Below are positions 1 to 11,400 of a stretch of DNA of 64,000 nucleotides, piece after piece. This stretch comes from Astropecten irregularis (Eukaryota; Echinodermata; Asteroidea; Paxillosida; Astropectinidae). The stretch is from contig OZ020255.1 in assembly GCA_963971285.1 (NCBI GenBank), positions 1,736,001 to 1,800,000 on the forward strand, written 5' to 3'. The position numbers were made by a program, and so were the translations under genes. Within the stretch, counting starts at the first letter, position 1, and each line of letters starts with the position of its first letter. The notes under the pieces are model-generated. The model saw nothing but the letters and a program-made list of their open reading frames with translations. It did no database searches and had not been told where the DNA came from.

Positions 1-1434
1 AGTGCGCAGTGTTGCCATCTCGACCAAATTACGTCACGTGAAATGCCGTTTTGGCTGTTCCATCTTTCAAACTCAACCTCGCAGCCCTATGGAGGGTGTT
101 CCCAGAATAACACGTGCGCTGTGCATTGTGATGTACCGTGTACATGCATATCGCATACAGTATGGAGGAGGTTTTTTTAAAGTTCGCATTGTTTGTCCAT
201 GTCAAGCTGCTGTACCTGAAGGAAATTGCTAAGATCTTCAAATGATTTCCTTCATGAATGGTCCCACAAACAGACAAAATGTTAGCAAGTCACAAACTCG
301 GCGCCGACCCAATCGATCCATGATCAAACAGAAATAAAAAGGTCATCCACCTCATCACAGATCGCGCAGTGGTCGGAATTAACAGTGGACTGAAAAATAT
401 ATCCGGTCATCAATTACACCAAAAATGTTCATACCCGGTAGGACAGTGAGGATATATTCCTAAAAAATATCACCGGAATATTCCATCGGAAAACCACCAT
501 TTCTAACTACAAATCTGCACCGAGCCGGCCGGCTGTAGGCCACCGTCCGTATACGGTAACGAACCCGGCCGCGATCCAAAAGTACCGACCGAGCGCAACA
601 TACATTTCAAGCCAACGGCGAAACTCTGTACCGAGCCGGCCGGCCGTGAGCCGCCGTCCGTAACGGTGGAACGAACCCGGCCGCGATCCAAAAACTGGGG
701 TAGGCCTTCCGACCGCGCGCAAGCCCACGGCACGTGTAATGTACTGATTGAGATTTTCGCTGGTGCACGTACACAAAGTACGTTAACTACGTTTGCTTTG
801 AAACTGTGGATATTACGCACGCGGATACCAGGCTGTATTTCTCTGCGGTGTGGGCAATGTTTTTACGTCTTTGATTTTATAATGCGATCGTCGGTCGGTT
901 ACGGAAGGATTTCACGTTATTTTTTTTTAGATTAAGTATAATTATGAAAAGAGTGTTTCTACTTGGCCAATAATTGAACAAAATAACTGAGTGAAATTTA
1001 AGTTAGATTTATAAGCTGATCAGCCTGCGATTTACGGTACTTTGGAAGGACGGTCGATCAGAATATTTTTATTTAGATGTCGGAAATAAAATCACGCCAT
1101 ATACATTTTTCTTCACCTGTCATATCAGAAGAGCGGCGGAAAATAAACTTAATTCGTCAGTTTCGGCACACGTATTGGGTGAAGTTTGACAAGGGTCTGG
1201 TCAATTCAATAACCTGTGATTTAAAGCATGTGCGGCGCGCGGCGGCCGTTGGACACGCTCACACCATGGAGCTAGCTCCATGCTCACACACTGTATGCGA
1301 TATGCCGTGTATAGCACTGTACAGCGCACGTGATACGAGCCCTCCATAGGGCTGCGAGTTTGAGTTTGAAAGGTGAAACAGCCAAAACGGCATTTCGCGT
1401 GACGTAATTTGGTCGAGATGGCACACTGCGCACT
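1..1434. mobile_element. Non-autonomous element with long terminal inverted repeats
   Basis: The first bases of the window (AGTGCGCAGTG...) reappear as the reverse complement ending near 1434. The inverted match runs on for well over 100 bp, with interruptions, between about 1-215 and 1240-1434. Both arms hold the motif around ACGTCACGTGAAATGCC and a match to CAGCCCTATGGAGGG. No transposase is visible inside, so it is probably a defective DNA transposon. The left flank lies outside the window, so the target duplication cannot be checked. Confidence 0.6.
500..720. repeat. CpG-rich tandem duplication inside the first element
   Basis: Two copies of about 115 bp, each with GAGCCGGCCGGC followed by GAACCCGGCCGCGATCCAAAA, lie head to tail. 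They are much richer in CpG than the surrounding DNA. A diverged relative (GTACCGAGGCTGGCC...) lies near 40265-40350 inside a CCDC47 intron. Confidence 0.6.
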
Positions 1435-3340
1435 ATTCAAAATGGCCGATTGACGGCGAACGGAGGGAATCTCGACACCTTCGGTAAGTTTTGGGTCATT
1501 TTTTCTGAATATAATGATCTTTCGATATTCAAAGTGGTTTTATATGACTCATTGATAAGTACCAATCAGATCCATGTAGTCAGATTTTGTGTTTGGATTT
1601 TGGAAAGTGGAAAACTAAGTGGAAACGTACTTCAGGAGTTGGCCAAAATGTTTTTCTCCAATGTTTGAATGAACTTCTTCGTAACCCTAAGGTCCCTGTC
1701 CCCATGTCAGACCTAGGGTTACGATCATCGCAACTAGGGAACAGAAGAATACACAACTTAACAAGACATACAAAGAACAAATGAGTCAATTGATACTGAA
1801 AAGGGATAAGTACCTTTCTGGGAGGTGACATGCAGTAGAGAAATAACCAGCGCGTAACAAGGAAGAAAAGACCAACCTGTCTGCAGCACCATGCATCACC
1901 GTTGGTTGGATAGCCGTTGTACGGACGCGGACGATGTACAATGTAGGCCTATATAGGCCGGCCTACTACATGTAGGCCTACACGTATACGCCATGTCCAC
2001 GTAATGCGCCAGTAACTAGCTAGAAATCGCTAGAAATCATCGGTCGCTAAATATCAAGACTTCCAGGAGGTGACTAAAAGTAAACGCAACCTGGAAATAC
2101 ATGTTTGCACCTAGAACGACTGTCGAGAAAATCTAGGAACATTAAAACTTCAGCAACATCGGCAACGCAGCAAATGAATTGAACTCGATCGCGCGTTAGT
2201 ACATACAGTCAACACGTGACGTATCATTACACACGTGGAATTCCATTGTGGAGTCTGGGTACCTTGCTCCAGGGACGCGCAGTGCACCACACTAAATAAA
2301 CTTTTCGTGCCTGGATCTAAAACTTTATGCACGATGTTCAACTGCCTACTTATTTTACTTGCCGATTGCAAAAACTCGTCCTTATAATCATGAAAAATCG
2401 TCATCAAACAGGATCTAGATAGTTAAAGTAGCCATACTTAAAATCGTTGATCGTCTTCGCATTGCTTGGCAGGTCAAAGGAGGACAAATCGAAACTTGTG
2501 GCCATCTATTTCTGCTTTCAAAGTAGCAAAAAAAGCGGATTTTAAGTTAAGGTTGGATGTATTTTTCCCGCGTTTCTTCTTTTTTGCTAACTCAAAAGCA
2601 GATTGAACTTTTGTATAATTTTGTTTCTTCATTTTTACTTTCTTGCTTTCTTTCTCTCTTTTTTCATCATCTGTTTCATTTGTAAATTGCTGTTGTTATT
2701 TTTTTTTTTAAGTCATTTTCCTTCTGAAATCTTAAATTTCTTCACTCTTTATAATTGTAATTTTTACCGCAAATTGGCCCTTGGCCACGAGAGTAAAAGA
2801 ATAAACCAATAATAATCATAATAATAACTAAAGGAAAACCAGATTTTACTTTTCCAATAACAATCTCATCCCTAGTTTACAATAAATTCACCACTAGACC
2901 AACCTAGCCACATACATGGAGGCAATCACTTGAATATAACATTTCATGTAAATTCATGGGCCTCTAACTGAAACGTCTAGAAAAACGTTCTTAACAATAA
3001 ATAGCCGGTTGTAATTAATTAAAGTCCGTTATGTCTATGGTCAGACCTTGCAGTTATCTCCCTCCGATGCTAGACCTATAGACACAACAGAAAGCAAGAA
3101 ACAAAACACCCAATACGACACAAATTAATTAATGAATCCTTATTTTAATCTGGAAGTCCTCTGCCTTACAATAATTAGCTAGCCAGAAGCCTCTTTGGCT
3201 TTTTTAGCTCAGAAACCTTCCCAAATTCACCCAAAACCCATGACTTTGCAGTATTAATTATTTTTTGGCGTTGGCCAAAGTTAGTCAGTGGTCCAACATG
3301 CACTATTAATTAAAAGTCAGTTACAGTAGGTATCAGCTAC
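1435..3340. other. No gene recognised
   Basis: Only short, unsupported open frames are present. A T-rich stretch lies near 2600-2760. I see no domain, splice-linked exon or RNA gene here. Confidence 0.5.
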
Positions 3341-3344
3341 CTTT

Positions 3345-3735
3345 TAAAGGCAGCGCACAGGATTTGCAACGGGCCTCCAAACAAATTATTGAGTTTGAAA
3401 CAGAAAATGGACTCAACAGTTAATAAACAGTGCAAACAATCCCCATGGGAAATCTTGGTTCATCAGATGCTGGGTTTTTCAAGGAAATCAAGATTTAGTG
3501 TCTTATAAAAAATATCATTTGTCCGAACGATTTAGTGTTATTTTGAAAGTGTGGTGTAACCGTGAAGGATTCGGAGAGGCAATATTATTTCGGCCATATT
3601 TCTGCTATCCAGATGACCAAAGCATAATAAGGTACATGAAACAACGTCTGTAAGGAAGTTTAGACCTTCACTTGTGTTTAAGTACCAAATTCAGCCAAAA
3701 AGCACATCTTTGCAAATCCTATATGCTCCCTTTAA
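3345..3735. mobile_element. Family C MITE
   Basis: It opens AAAGGCAGCGCACAGGATTTG and closes GCAAATCCTATATGCTCCCTTTAA. The ends are inverted and AT-flanked. The internal motif ACAGAAAATGGACTCAACAG is shared with copies at 14535, 58634 and 61005. No coding capacity. Confidence 0.65.
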
Positions 3736-4004
3736 AGACATTTTTCTACCATCCACATTTTAATAGAAGACAGAATATGCTCTCATTTATTACGTCTGTT
3801 TCAAGTTCATTGGTTTGGAGGATATTTAGAAATAGGTAAGTAAAGGTTTCCTATGTCTCCCTAAGTACCCATCCTCGGTTATTAGGTATTACCATAGTGA
3901 TTGCATTGTGACATCACACTTTGCTTAGCAATTAAGATCGATTCACATAATTTTAACTTTAATAAGATTAATCTTAGTGCTTTGTCAAATAGACCCCTTG
4001 GGTC

Positions 4005-4235
4005 AATTTCATGGAGCTGCCAAGCACAAAAATTTACTTAGCACAAAAACGTTTTTCTCAATAAAACAAACCACCGTTACAAATTTCATTTGATATTCAT
4101 GGTTAGTGAACAACAGCCAAAGAATATTCACAAGTGATACACAACACATGGACATTTGGTTGTTAAACCTGTTTAAAGACAGAAATGTCATGCTTAGCAA
4201 ATTTTTGTACTAAGCAGCGCAGTGAAATTGGCCCA
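4005..4235. mobile_element. Family B foldback MITE
   Basis: It runs from GGTCAATTTCATGGAGCTG to the inverted CAGTGAAATTGGCCCAGG. The centre contains the stock motif around TTGATATTCATGGTTAGTG. The family recurs at 23895, 29118, 54335, 59405 and 62115. Confidence 0.7.
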
Positions 4236-4768
4236 GGTCTCTATTTACTGAGGGGAATCCTTGAAAATATTGAAGCACTGGAAATGGCTAATCAGTGAAT
4301 TTGGGACGGAAACTTAACAAAATGTAATGACCTGACGAAATCATTTTCGAAAATCGAAAATCAGTTTTTAAGAAAAAAATACCTATAAATCCGACACCGA
4401 AAAAGAAAAATAATACAAAAAATATTTCATTGAAAATCAAACAATACAATCTTTCATTGTAAATAATTACTTTATAGAAAAAAAAAATCTGTGTTTTTCT
4501 TTGAATACACAAAAATAATAAGTCTGCAAAAAGGACAAAATCAGGAAGTTTTGAATTTTGTTTTTCTGCTGGACTCAAATATTCAATTAGCAAATAAAAA
4601 AACCCTTTTTTTCTTGATCTTATATCATATAATTCTGTGAAATTATTAAGTTTTAAGAGAATTTAAGGGAAATGTCGATTTAATACAAAATAAAGCGTTT
4701 CCTGTTGCTTGTTACAGTTTAAATAATTGTGTCAGGTTGCCAAAAACAATTTCAAAAGAATCCTAGTT
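4236..4768. other. AT-rich spacer, nothing recognised
   Basis: Low-complexity A/T-rich DNA. The minus-strand frame here is rich in F, I and K and has no recognisable domain. Confidence 0.5.
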
Positions 4769-5145
4769 TAAAAAGGTGCTTTACCATATTTTGGTAGCAA
4801 ACCAAATCAAAAATGTTCACAGATTTACCTATAACTTAAAGGGTATGAAGATGGTGGTGGTAGAAACATACCGTTAACATTTTTCTGCCTGAAATGCTGC
4901 ATTCATCCAGAAATTAGTCAAACAAAAGACCGAAAACAGTTTTGATCTCCGAGATCAAAACCTCACAATTACAATTACTTCACAATTTGGCGTAGCAATT
5001 GCAACGGTTTTTCGCTGTTTTCTACTGTTTCCAATGATCAATTGAGCTGAAAATTTCAGGTTTGTTTTCATTCCATGACAAATCAAATTATAAACATATC
5101 GCAGCTGTTCTATCAACTTTACCAAAGTATGATAGTACCTTTAAT
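4769..5145. mobile_element. Family A MITE, diverged
   Basis: It starts near AAAAAGGTGCTTTACCATA and ends GTATGATAGTACCTTTAA. It has the family A core motif of AGATTTACCTATAACTT followed by GAAGATGGTGGTGGTAGAAA. The right half differs from other family A copies. Confidence 0.55.
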
Positions 5146-5708
5146 CCATAACTTTCTCTGCTTGCATCAAAATCTTTCAAAATTATACAGAGTCTGTTCC
5201 CTTCTTTATTAAATTAGCTTTTGAATACTGAAACAACAGTAAGCTAATTAAATTGTTATCAAGATGTTTAGCGGGGAGGGGCAACATGACTCAGAAAATA
5301 TTTATTCTTCCGTAATTATCTTCTACATTTTTCGTATTCTTTAAAAGAACATTTGTTCAAAAACCTTTTAACGACCCGGACTTGATCCAAAAAAGTTCCA
5401 TCTTCAATGAAATATTTAGTAAATAAAATTAAAAGAAAAATGGCAAGGTATTCAAAAGAATACAAAGAAATAAAGTTGAAACAAAAACCAAGCTTGCAAC
5501 AAAACAAAATGTACAACAAAACTGATCAAGAAAATGAAATATAAGGAAAAATAGGAAATAAAACTAGCTTGGTGTTTTGAATATCTTAATTTGTCTCAGC
5601 TATGCAAATTTGGACAAAAAACCTTAATAGCGATAAACTGTTCATTATCTTTTAGATTTAGTATGCAAAGTACACTTAAATGATACATGTTCCTCCAAAA
5701 TTACAAAG
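5146..5708. other. No gene recognised
   Basis: AT-rich intergenic DNA with no supported feature. Confidence 0.4.
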
Positions 5709-5785
5709 TATGGTATTCCAGGGGTTGCTGGTTCGAATCCTATTCCAATCAATTCCTCTTTGTTCACTTTTCAATGACTTAAAAG
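5709..5785 (+). mobile_element. Fragment of S1 tRNA-derived SINE
   Basis: Only the box B end (GGTTCGAATCC-like) and the following TTTGTTCACTTTTCAATGAC tail are left. The box A half is missing. Confidence 0.6.
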
Positions 5786-5881
5786 AAGTTTAAGGTAATA
5801 CAAGGTAAATTTCTTTATAAACAAGATCACTGGAATACATATTTGTTTATAAGAACTCAACATTTTTTTCTTGATTAATAT

Positions 5882-6398
5882 GGCGATTGTGGGTTAACGG
5901 GATCCCAAAGCACATTGATTTTTTTGGCTCTGAACTAACTTCTACTCCTCAAAAATGATACTTTTGACTTTCAGCAAATGTTCCTGGGTCCTTAAAAGCC
6001 TACATTGAAGAAATTTGTTAAACATTTCAGGGTTAAAATTCAATTTTCTTACGCGCTTCTTGTAAACTTTAAAACAGACCGTCTGATCGCGCGAGGCCAT
6101 TTTGTCTGGTCTGGTAAGTCTAGTGCCCAGACCCAACAGATCAAGAGTCTTCAAAATGTCAGAGTGGAAACCAGACTATTCTCGTCTGCGGCCGTCCGTG
6201 CGGCGGTGAAATGTTACAATCTTGGTTACCGTTTTTACCCCATAATTTCCCTCAAAAATCAAAGCCCTGCCCTCTTTCCAAAAATTTAAGCTTGGTAATA
6301 TAGAGGAGGAGACCAACAAAGTATATGTAGGTAAGTTACTTTTCAAAAAGTAGTTTCCTTTCCTTTATAGTTTTAGGACCCGTTAACCCACAATCCCC
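5882..6398. mobile_element. 517-bp non-autonomous DNA transposon with 8-bp target duplication
   Basis: The left end GGCGATTGTGGGTTAACGGG and the right end, which reads GGGGATTGTGGGTTAACGGG when inverted, form terminal inverted repeats. The element is bracketed by perfect 8-bp copies of ATTAATAT at 5874-5881 and 6399-6406. An 8-bp duplication is typical of hAT-class elements. The 94-codon open frame inside resembles no known protein. A second copy is at about 24412-24925. Confidence 0.85.
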
Positions 6399-6584
6399 AT
6401 TAATATTTATCCATCTTAGAGCAAGTTTGCTTGAGAAGTATTTTTCGATCTGACTCAGTAACTTTGTCTCCTGCCTGGAAATCATTTACCAAGGAACGGC
6501 AGAATTGGTTTTCAAAAGCCATGTCTTCGTGTTCAATAATTCTTTTATGAATGCATTGACTTAGTCTCTGGCTCAGGCTTAGTC

Positions 6585-6825
6585 TATGGGCGTTTATGAA
6601 ACGGAGGCTCGGGCTCCGTCTCGGGCTCCATTTCGTGAATCCATTCTGAAATAACGGGTATCAAAATAGAGACTTTTGGCTGTGAATCTGAAGTAGATTC
6701 TCTGGTTTGAAAAGGAAAACAGAGCTTCAGCTTCAATGAAAACCACAACCTACATTTTCAGCATATGGATGTCAGAGCTGGAGCCTGAACCTGGGACTTC
6801 GTTTCATAAACGCCCTATGTCATCG
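6585..6825. mobile_element. Family E MITE
   Basis: Inverted ends carry CGTTTATGAAACGGAGGC and ATAAACGCCC. The core holds GTGAATCCATTCTGAAATAA and GAAAAGGAAAACAGAGCTTC. Relatives are at 10290, 33560, 41000 (partial) and 56015. Confidence 0.6.
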
Positions 6826-6877
6826 ACAAACTGAAAATGCCGGCTGTGGGTTACCATTAATTTGAAATTATTTTCAA

Positions 6878-7085
6878 TACAGGATTTGTTTCTTGCTTGG
6901 ATTGAGAAATTCTCTCATGGGTCTGGACCTCGGTCAAAATCTCTCAAGAATTCACCATGGACGTCGGTCACTCTCAAGCATTGGTGTCCATTCACACGAT
7001 GACACTTTTGTAAGATTTCGCAACCGTGAGAGAATTTCTCAATGGTTGAGAGTTTTTTAGCGTCGTGTGAAAAGGCCTTATGTGA
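6878..7085. mobile_element. Family D MITE, partial
   Basis: It contains inverted GAGAAATTCTCTCATGG and GAGAGAATTTCTCAATGG and closes with GTGTGAAAAGGCCTTA. A fuller copy is at 39412-39900. Confidence 0.55.
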
Positions 7086-7332
7086 TCAACCAGAGTCATT
7101 TGGACGTGGTATTTAAAAAAATACTTGGAAAGATCCCAGAATGTTGACTCACGATCAAAACAGCCCCCTCTATCCCCCTTCCCCCAAAACCCCCACCCGA
7201 TTTGCCACTACCTGACTTCCCAGGAATCGGGGACGTCGGTGAAGTCCATGTCTGGCGCCCTCTGTTGGGCTGGCGGACTCGTGGCACTTTCCCCATGCGG
7301 CATTTTGGACAAGGACCTTAATAAGGAGAAAG

Positions 7333-7976
7333 TAATAATAATAATAATCATTTTGGCATTTATATAGCATTCTTACACAAGAGTGGTATCACAATGCTTT
7401 ACACTATTTTTATCCCTTGTCATCAGTCCTATTTACATTCCTGAAACAATCTCAGCTCCTTGGGGAGTATACACCGATCCGACGGCGCAACCATGGAGGT
7501 AGGAAACCCTCACCATTCCTGCAGAGTCCCCCCCCGTATTTTGTTCAGCAACAAAATAATTTATGTCCGGCGCACTCTATACTGCAGGGTGTACGTCCCC
7601 TAATGATGGGACGTACACCCTGCAATTATAGAGTGCGGCGGAGCGTAAACTTTTTTCCTGGACAAAAAGCAGACAGGGACACTCCAGTAATGGCGGACAG
7701 TATATCGTGCTGTCAGATTGGACTATACCTGTATACAGCCCGAAGCTGCCTGCAAAGCGCGCAGGGCTAATCAAGCACACAAAGCCATCTCTACCCTCAC
7801 AGGTACCCATTTACACCTGGGTGAAGAGGGGCAACATGTGACAAAACGTCTTACCCAAGGACGCAAGCACCATTAACCCATGGCTGGATTCGAACCCACA
7901 ATCTGTAGATTAACCACAAGATCTTGAAAACGACATGCCAGGCCACTAGGTCACAGCACTCCACTTTTGAATACAT
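7333..7976 (-). mobile_element. tRNA-headed SINE with LINE-like tail, interrupted
   Basis: Read on the minus strand, it begins near 7976 with a tRNA-like head: a box A-like TGACCTAGTGGCCTGGC and a box B GGGTTCGAATCC. It ends at 7333-7350 in an ATT trinucleotide tail preceded by a TATATAAATGCC-like segment. A palindromic element (7466-7740) is inserted in the middle. A tail-only relative is at 12000-12150. Confidence 0.6.
7466..7740. mobile_element. Near-perfect foldback MITE, copy 1
   Basis: About 275 bp that folds almost completely on itself. The outer motif CACCGATCCGACGGC returns inverted as GTCAGATTGGACTATA. The centre is GGGTGTACGTCCC, ATGAT, GGGACGTACACCC. It matches the element at 38945-39225 throughout. 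Confidence 0.75.
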
Positions 7977-7980
7977 GTAT

Positions 7981-7986
7981 TTTATT
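7981..7986 (-). terminator. Candidate poly(A) signal for NFX1
   Basis: TTTATT on the plus strand reads AATAAA on the minus strand, about 475 bp beyond the NFX1 stop codon. Other sites are possible. Confidence 0.3.
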
Positions 7987-8460
7987 CAAACAAATATTTA
8001 TGCAAGGATTAAAACATTTGATAATATGATGAATTTTACAGAGGTGAAGTGATTTAAAGGGATTGCATACGTTTTGTAATCTGAGCCTACTGTTTGTTTC
8101 AAACCAATATAATTGTATATATATACCATAAAACTAACCTGTGAAAGTTTCAATTCAAAAGGTGGTAGCGTTTTAGAGATTTTGGCGACAAACTAGAGCG
8201 GTTATTTCACGCCAGAGAACAGTTAGTCAATAGCTGAGAAGCGTTACGGCCATAACGCTTCTCAGATTCATAATTTTTGGAGATAAAAAGTGACATATTT
8301 TTCCATAACCGCGGTACTTCGAATTGAACGTTTCTCAATATGCATTATACTATCCAAAGCAGCTGTACTTCCACCAAGTAAATTTTCAGAGTCATTACCA
8401 AACGTATGCAATGCCTTTAAGATCTCAGATTTGGGGTTATCTTGTGGCGGACTCTGAAAC

Positions 8461-11400
8461 CTACGTTAGGCGTCGTGGAGCCTCGTGTTTGGTGTGGAGG
8501 ATCGGGGGCGGGGCCTTCGGGTGTGTCTCCCTCTCAATGACAGTAGCAAGTGACACCGTTGGTAAGAAACAGGTGCCCCTAATGCCAAACAACAAACAAA
8601 CAATCAATCAAATAAACAAACAAAGCAAAGCAAAGAAAATTGAGTGAGTTATAAGTAAGAGCTGGGTACTTGCAGGGTTGGGGGTAGACGTCGTGAAAAA
8701 TACAGGAATTATAAAGTAGTATTCCAAACACAAGTTTTTGAGTGGCGCCCTCTTTTGATAAAAAAAAATGTGGTGGCGTTTTACAGTCTACATGCACGAC
8801 AACTCTGGTTTGGTACGTGGCACGCGATTTATTCCTGAAAGGAACATGATCTTACAAGAATATTCGGCATGGACAACATCTACCGGATCTTTTGCTCATG
8901 ATTAGCTTTCCGGCTTTCAAGCTTTCAAGAAAGATTTGAGGCTTTACATGGTGACAATTGGTATCGGTTTGTGGAAACACCATGTAAGAATCGTTCGTAC
9001 TTTCGCAGTTCTTATTTCGTTCGCACTTCTCGTAAGGTCTCAACGTTTCGTCTAGCCTGCTCTAATCATCATCAGGAGACCCAGATCCCCATTCAAAAAC
9101 TTGTGTTCGGATTGATTACTGTACTTCTGTTTGGAAAAATGTAAAGAAAAGTTCAACTGGTGTATAAATTAGTCCTTTGTGCCTAAAAGAAACAATTTAG
9201 GTTGAATTTAGCCCAGGGAGATGAGATGGGTTTGGGGGAGCCTTGGATTATCAAAACGAAAGAGAAATTGCCAATTTCCAATTGTCTCTTTCTTGCGTTC
9301 AAATATTCATTCCATTGTGGGACTCACTTGCGCGCTGTGGTGACCACATTGCGTTTGGGCTCCTGATCGTAGCTCTGGGACTCACAGCCATACATCTCAG
9401 ACAATTCATGTACTACACGACGATGGTCCCTGTTCATAGCTGGGAAGGCGTGGCTACGGCTCGGCTGCTTGGACTGTTAACAAACAAATAAACAAACAAA
9501 TAAACATGGAAGTAATAAACGCAAGAAATAAACTGCTGCAAATTAACTACTCATTAACCAAAATATTGACCTGAAATATGTAAAATGCTTGGAGTTAGGT
9601 AGGCCTGACGTTTCGATCTAATAGCAGGATCTTTCTCAAAGGCTGAAAGATCGTCCTAGGATGGAAACATATGGCACTCCTAACAAACAAACAAATATAA
9701 CAAACAGATAAGGTGGATGAAAAATGCATTGTATTCGGCTGCTATTGTACTTGGGTCATTCCACCAAGTTAGGGCACGATTTAAGACGGTGAATCAGCAA
9801 ATTTGCACCATTAATATATCATCTGATCCTTGGGGTATGGTGGTGTTCGCGTGGAACAAAGATAATTGACTATTGGGGTAACCACCAACGTAGGTCTGGA
9901 CAGCTAAGTTGGTAGAGCGCCTGTACGGTATTCAGCAGGTTGCCTGTTCGAATCCTGCTCCTGTCAATTTTTCCTTATTCACTTTTCAATGATCTTAAAA
10001 CATGACTGAACGTTGACCCCTTTGGCTGAAATTTGACTCCTAACACTGAACTCTGACCACTTTTGTTCTTGCGTCAGTAAATAATATTAGAACTTACAGC
10101 TTGGGCAGAGGTGACCAGTGCCGATAATTCCTTGATGATACTGGCTATCAACTGAGGCTGCTTCCTGTAATAATAACAAGGTAATCAAAATGTTGTCATG
10201 GAAAATATTCTAAACAAAAATCTTCTGAATGCCTGAGGTTTTAATTGAGGGGAAATATAGCACTCGTGAGTCAGTGTCACAGACTTCTAGGGCCTTTCTC
10301 AAAGCTCGGCTCCGGCTCTGGCTCCGGCTCCATTTCGTGAATCCATTCTAAAATTACAGGTATCAAAATAGAGACTTTTGGCTGTGTTTCTGAAGTAGAT
10401 TCTCTGGTTTGAAAAGGAAAACAGAGCTTCAGCTCCAATAAAAAAAAAAACCTAAATTTTCAGCATATGGATGACAGAGACAAAGTTGGAGATGGGCTTT
10501 GAGAAAGGCTCTTGGAAAGCTCATTTCTGCCTGATTTCAGTACTTTGATAATGTCATTCATTTCACCATGGGGAGTTAGTCCCAGCAGTGTCCCTGTGAT
10601 ACGTATAAACTCTAACATGCTAATTAGTTGTCATTACCTAGCCTGGTCCTTCAGGAAGGCATTGTATGTTGCACTGAATTTACCAGACTCTGGGTCCTTG
10701 ATCTGAAGGGCTGCAGCAAGTCGCCTGCAGAAACAAACAAAACAAATGAAATGTAAGACACTGTTATCAATGCAACCTGGGGCCAATTTCATAGATCTGC
10801 TTAAAGGTAATATCATACTTTGGTTTTTATCAAAGAAATACAAACTCATGGGCAAAAATATCAAGGCAGATACAGTTACAGTCTTCTGTGAAAATTTCAG
10901 TCCCATACGGTGCCCACTTTTTGAGAAAACAGTGAAAAACACAGTATTTCTTAAGTCTTTTCTCTTTTATTTTTGATCTTTTAAAAGATCAGAAATATTT
11001 CCGGTCGTTGTCTTACTAATTTCTGGATAAATATACAATTTCAGGCAGAAAATTTTAAAAGTATGTTTCTACCACCACCATCTTCATACCCTGTAAGTTA
11101 TACGTAAATCTGTGAAAATATCTGTTTTGGTTTCTTACCAAAGTATGATTCTACCTTTTAGCACGAACAATCTTCCTTGATCAAAAAGGATTACCAACCA
11201 AGTATCCATGTACAGTTTACTGCTTTTGACTTGTATTCGGCCATTTCTATTTTCATAGAGCTGCTTAAGCACAAAATTTGCCTAAGCATAAAAAATCTTC
11301 CTTGATCAAACAAGATTATCAACCAAATTTTCATGTGACATTTACTGCTTTTAACTTGTATTCGGCCATTACTTGCTGAGCATAACAATCACAAGGAGTT

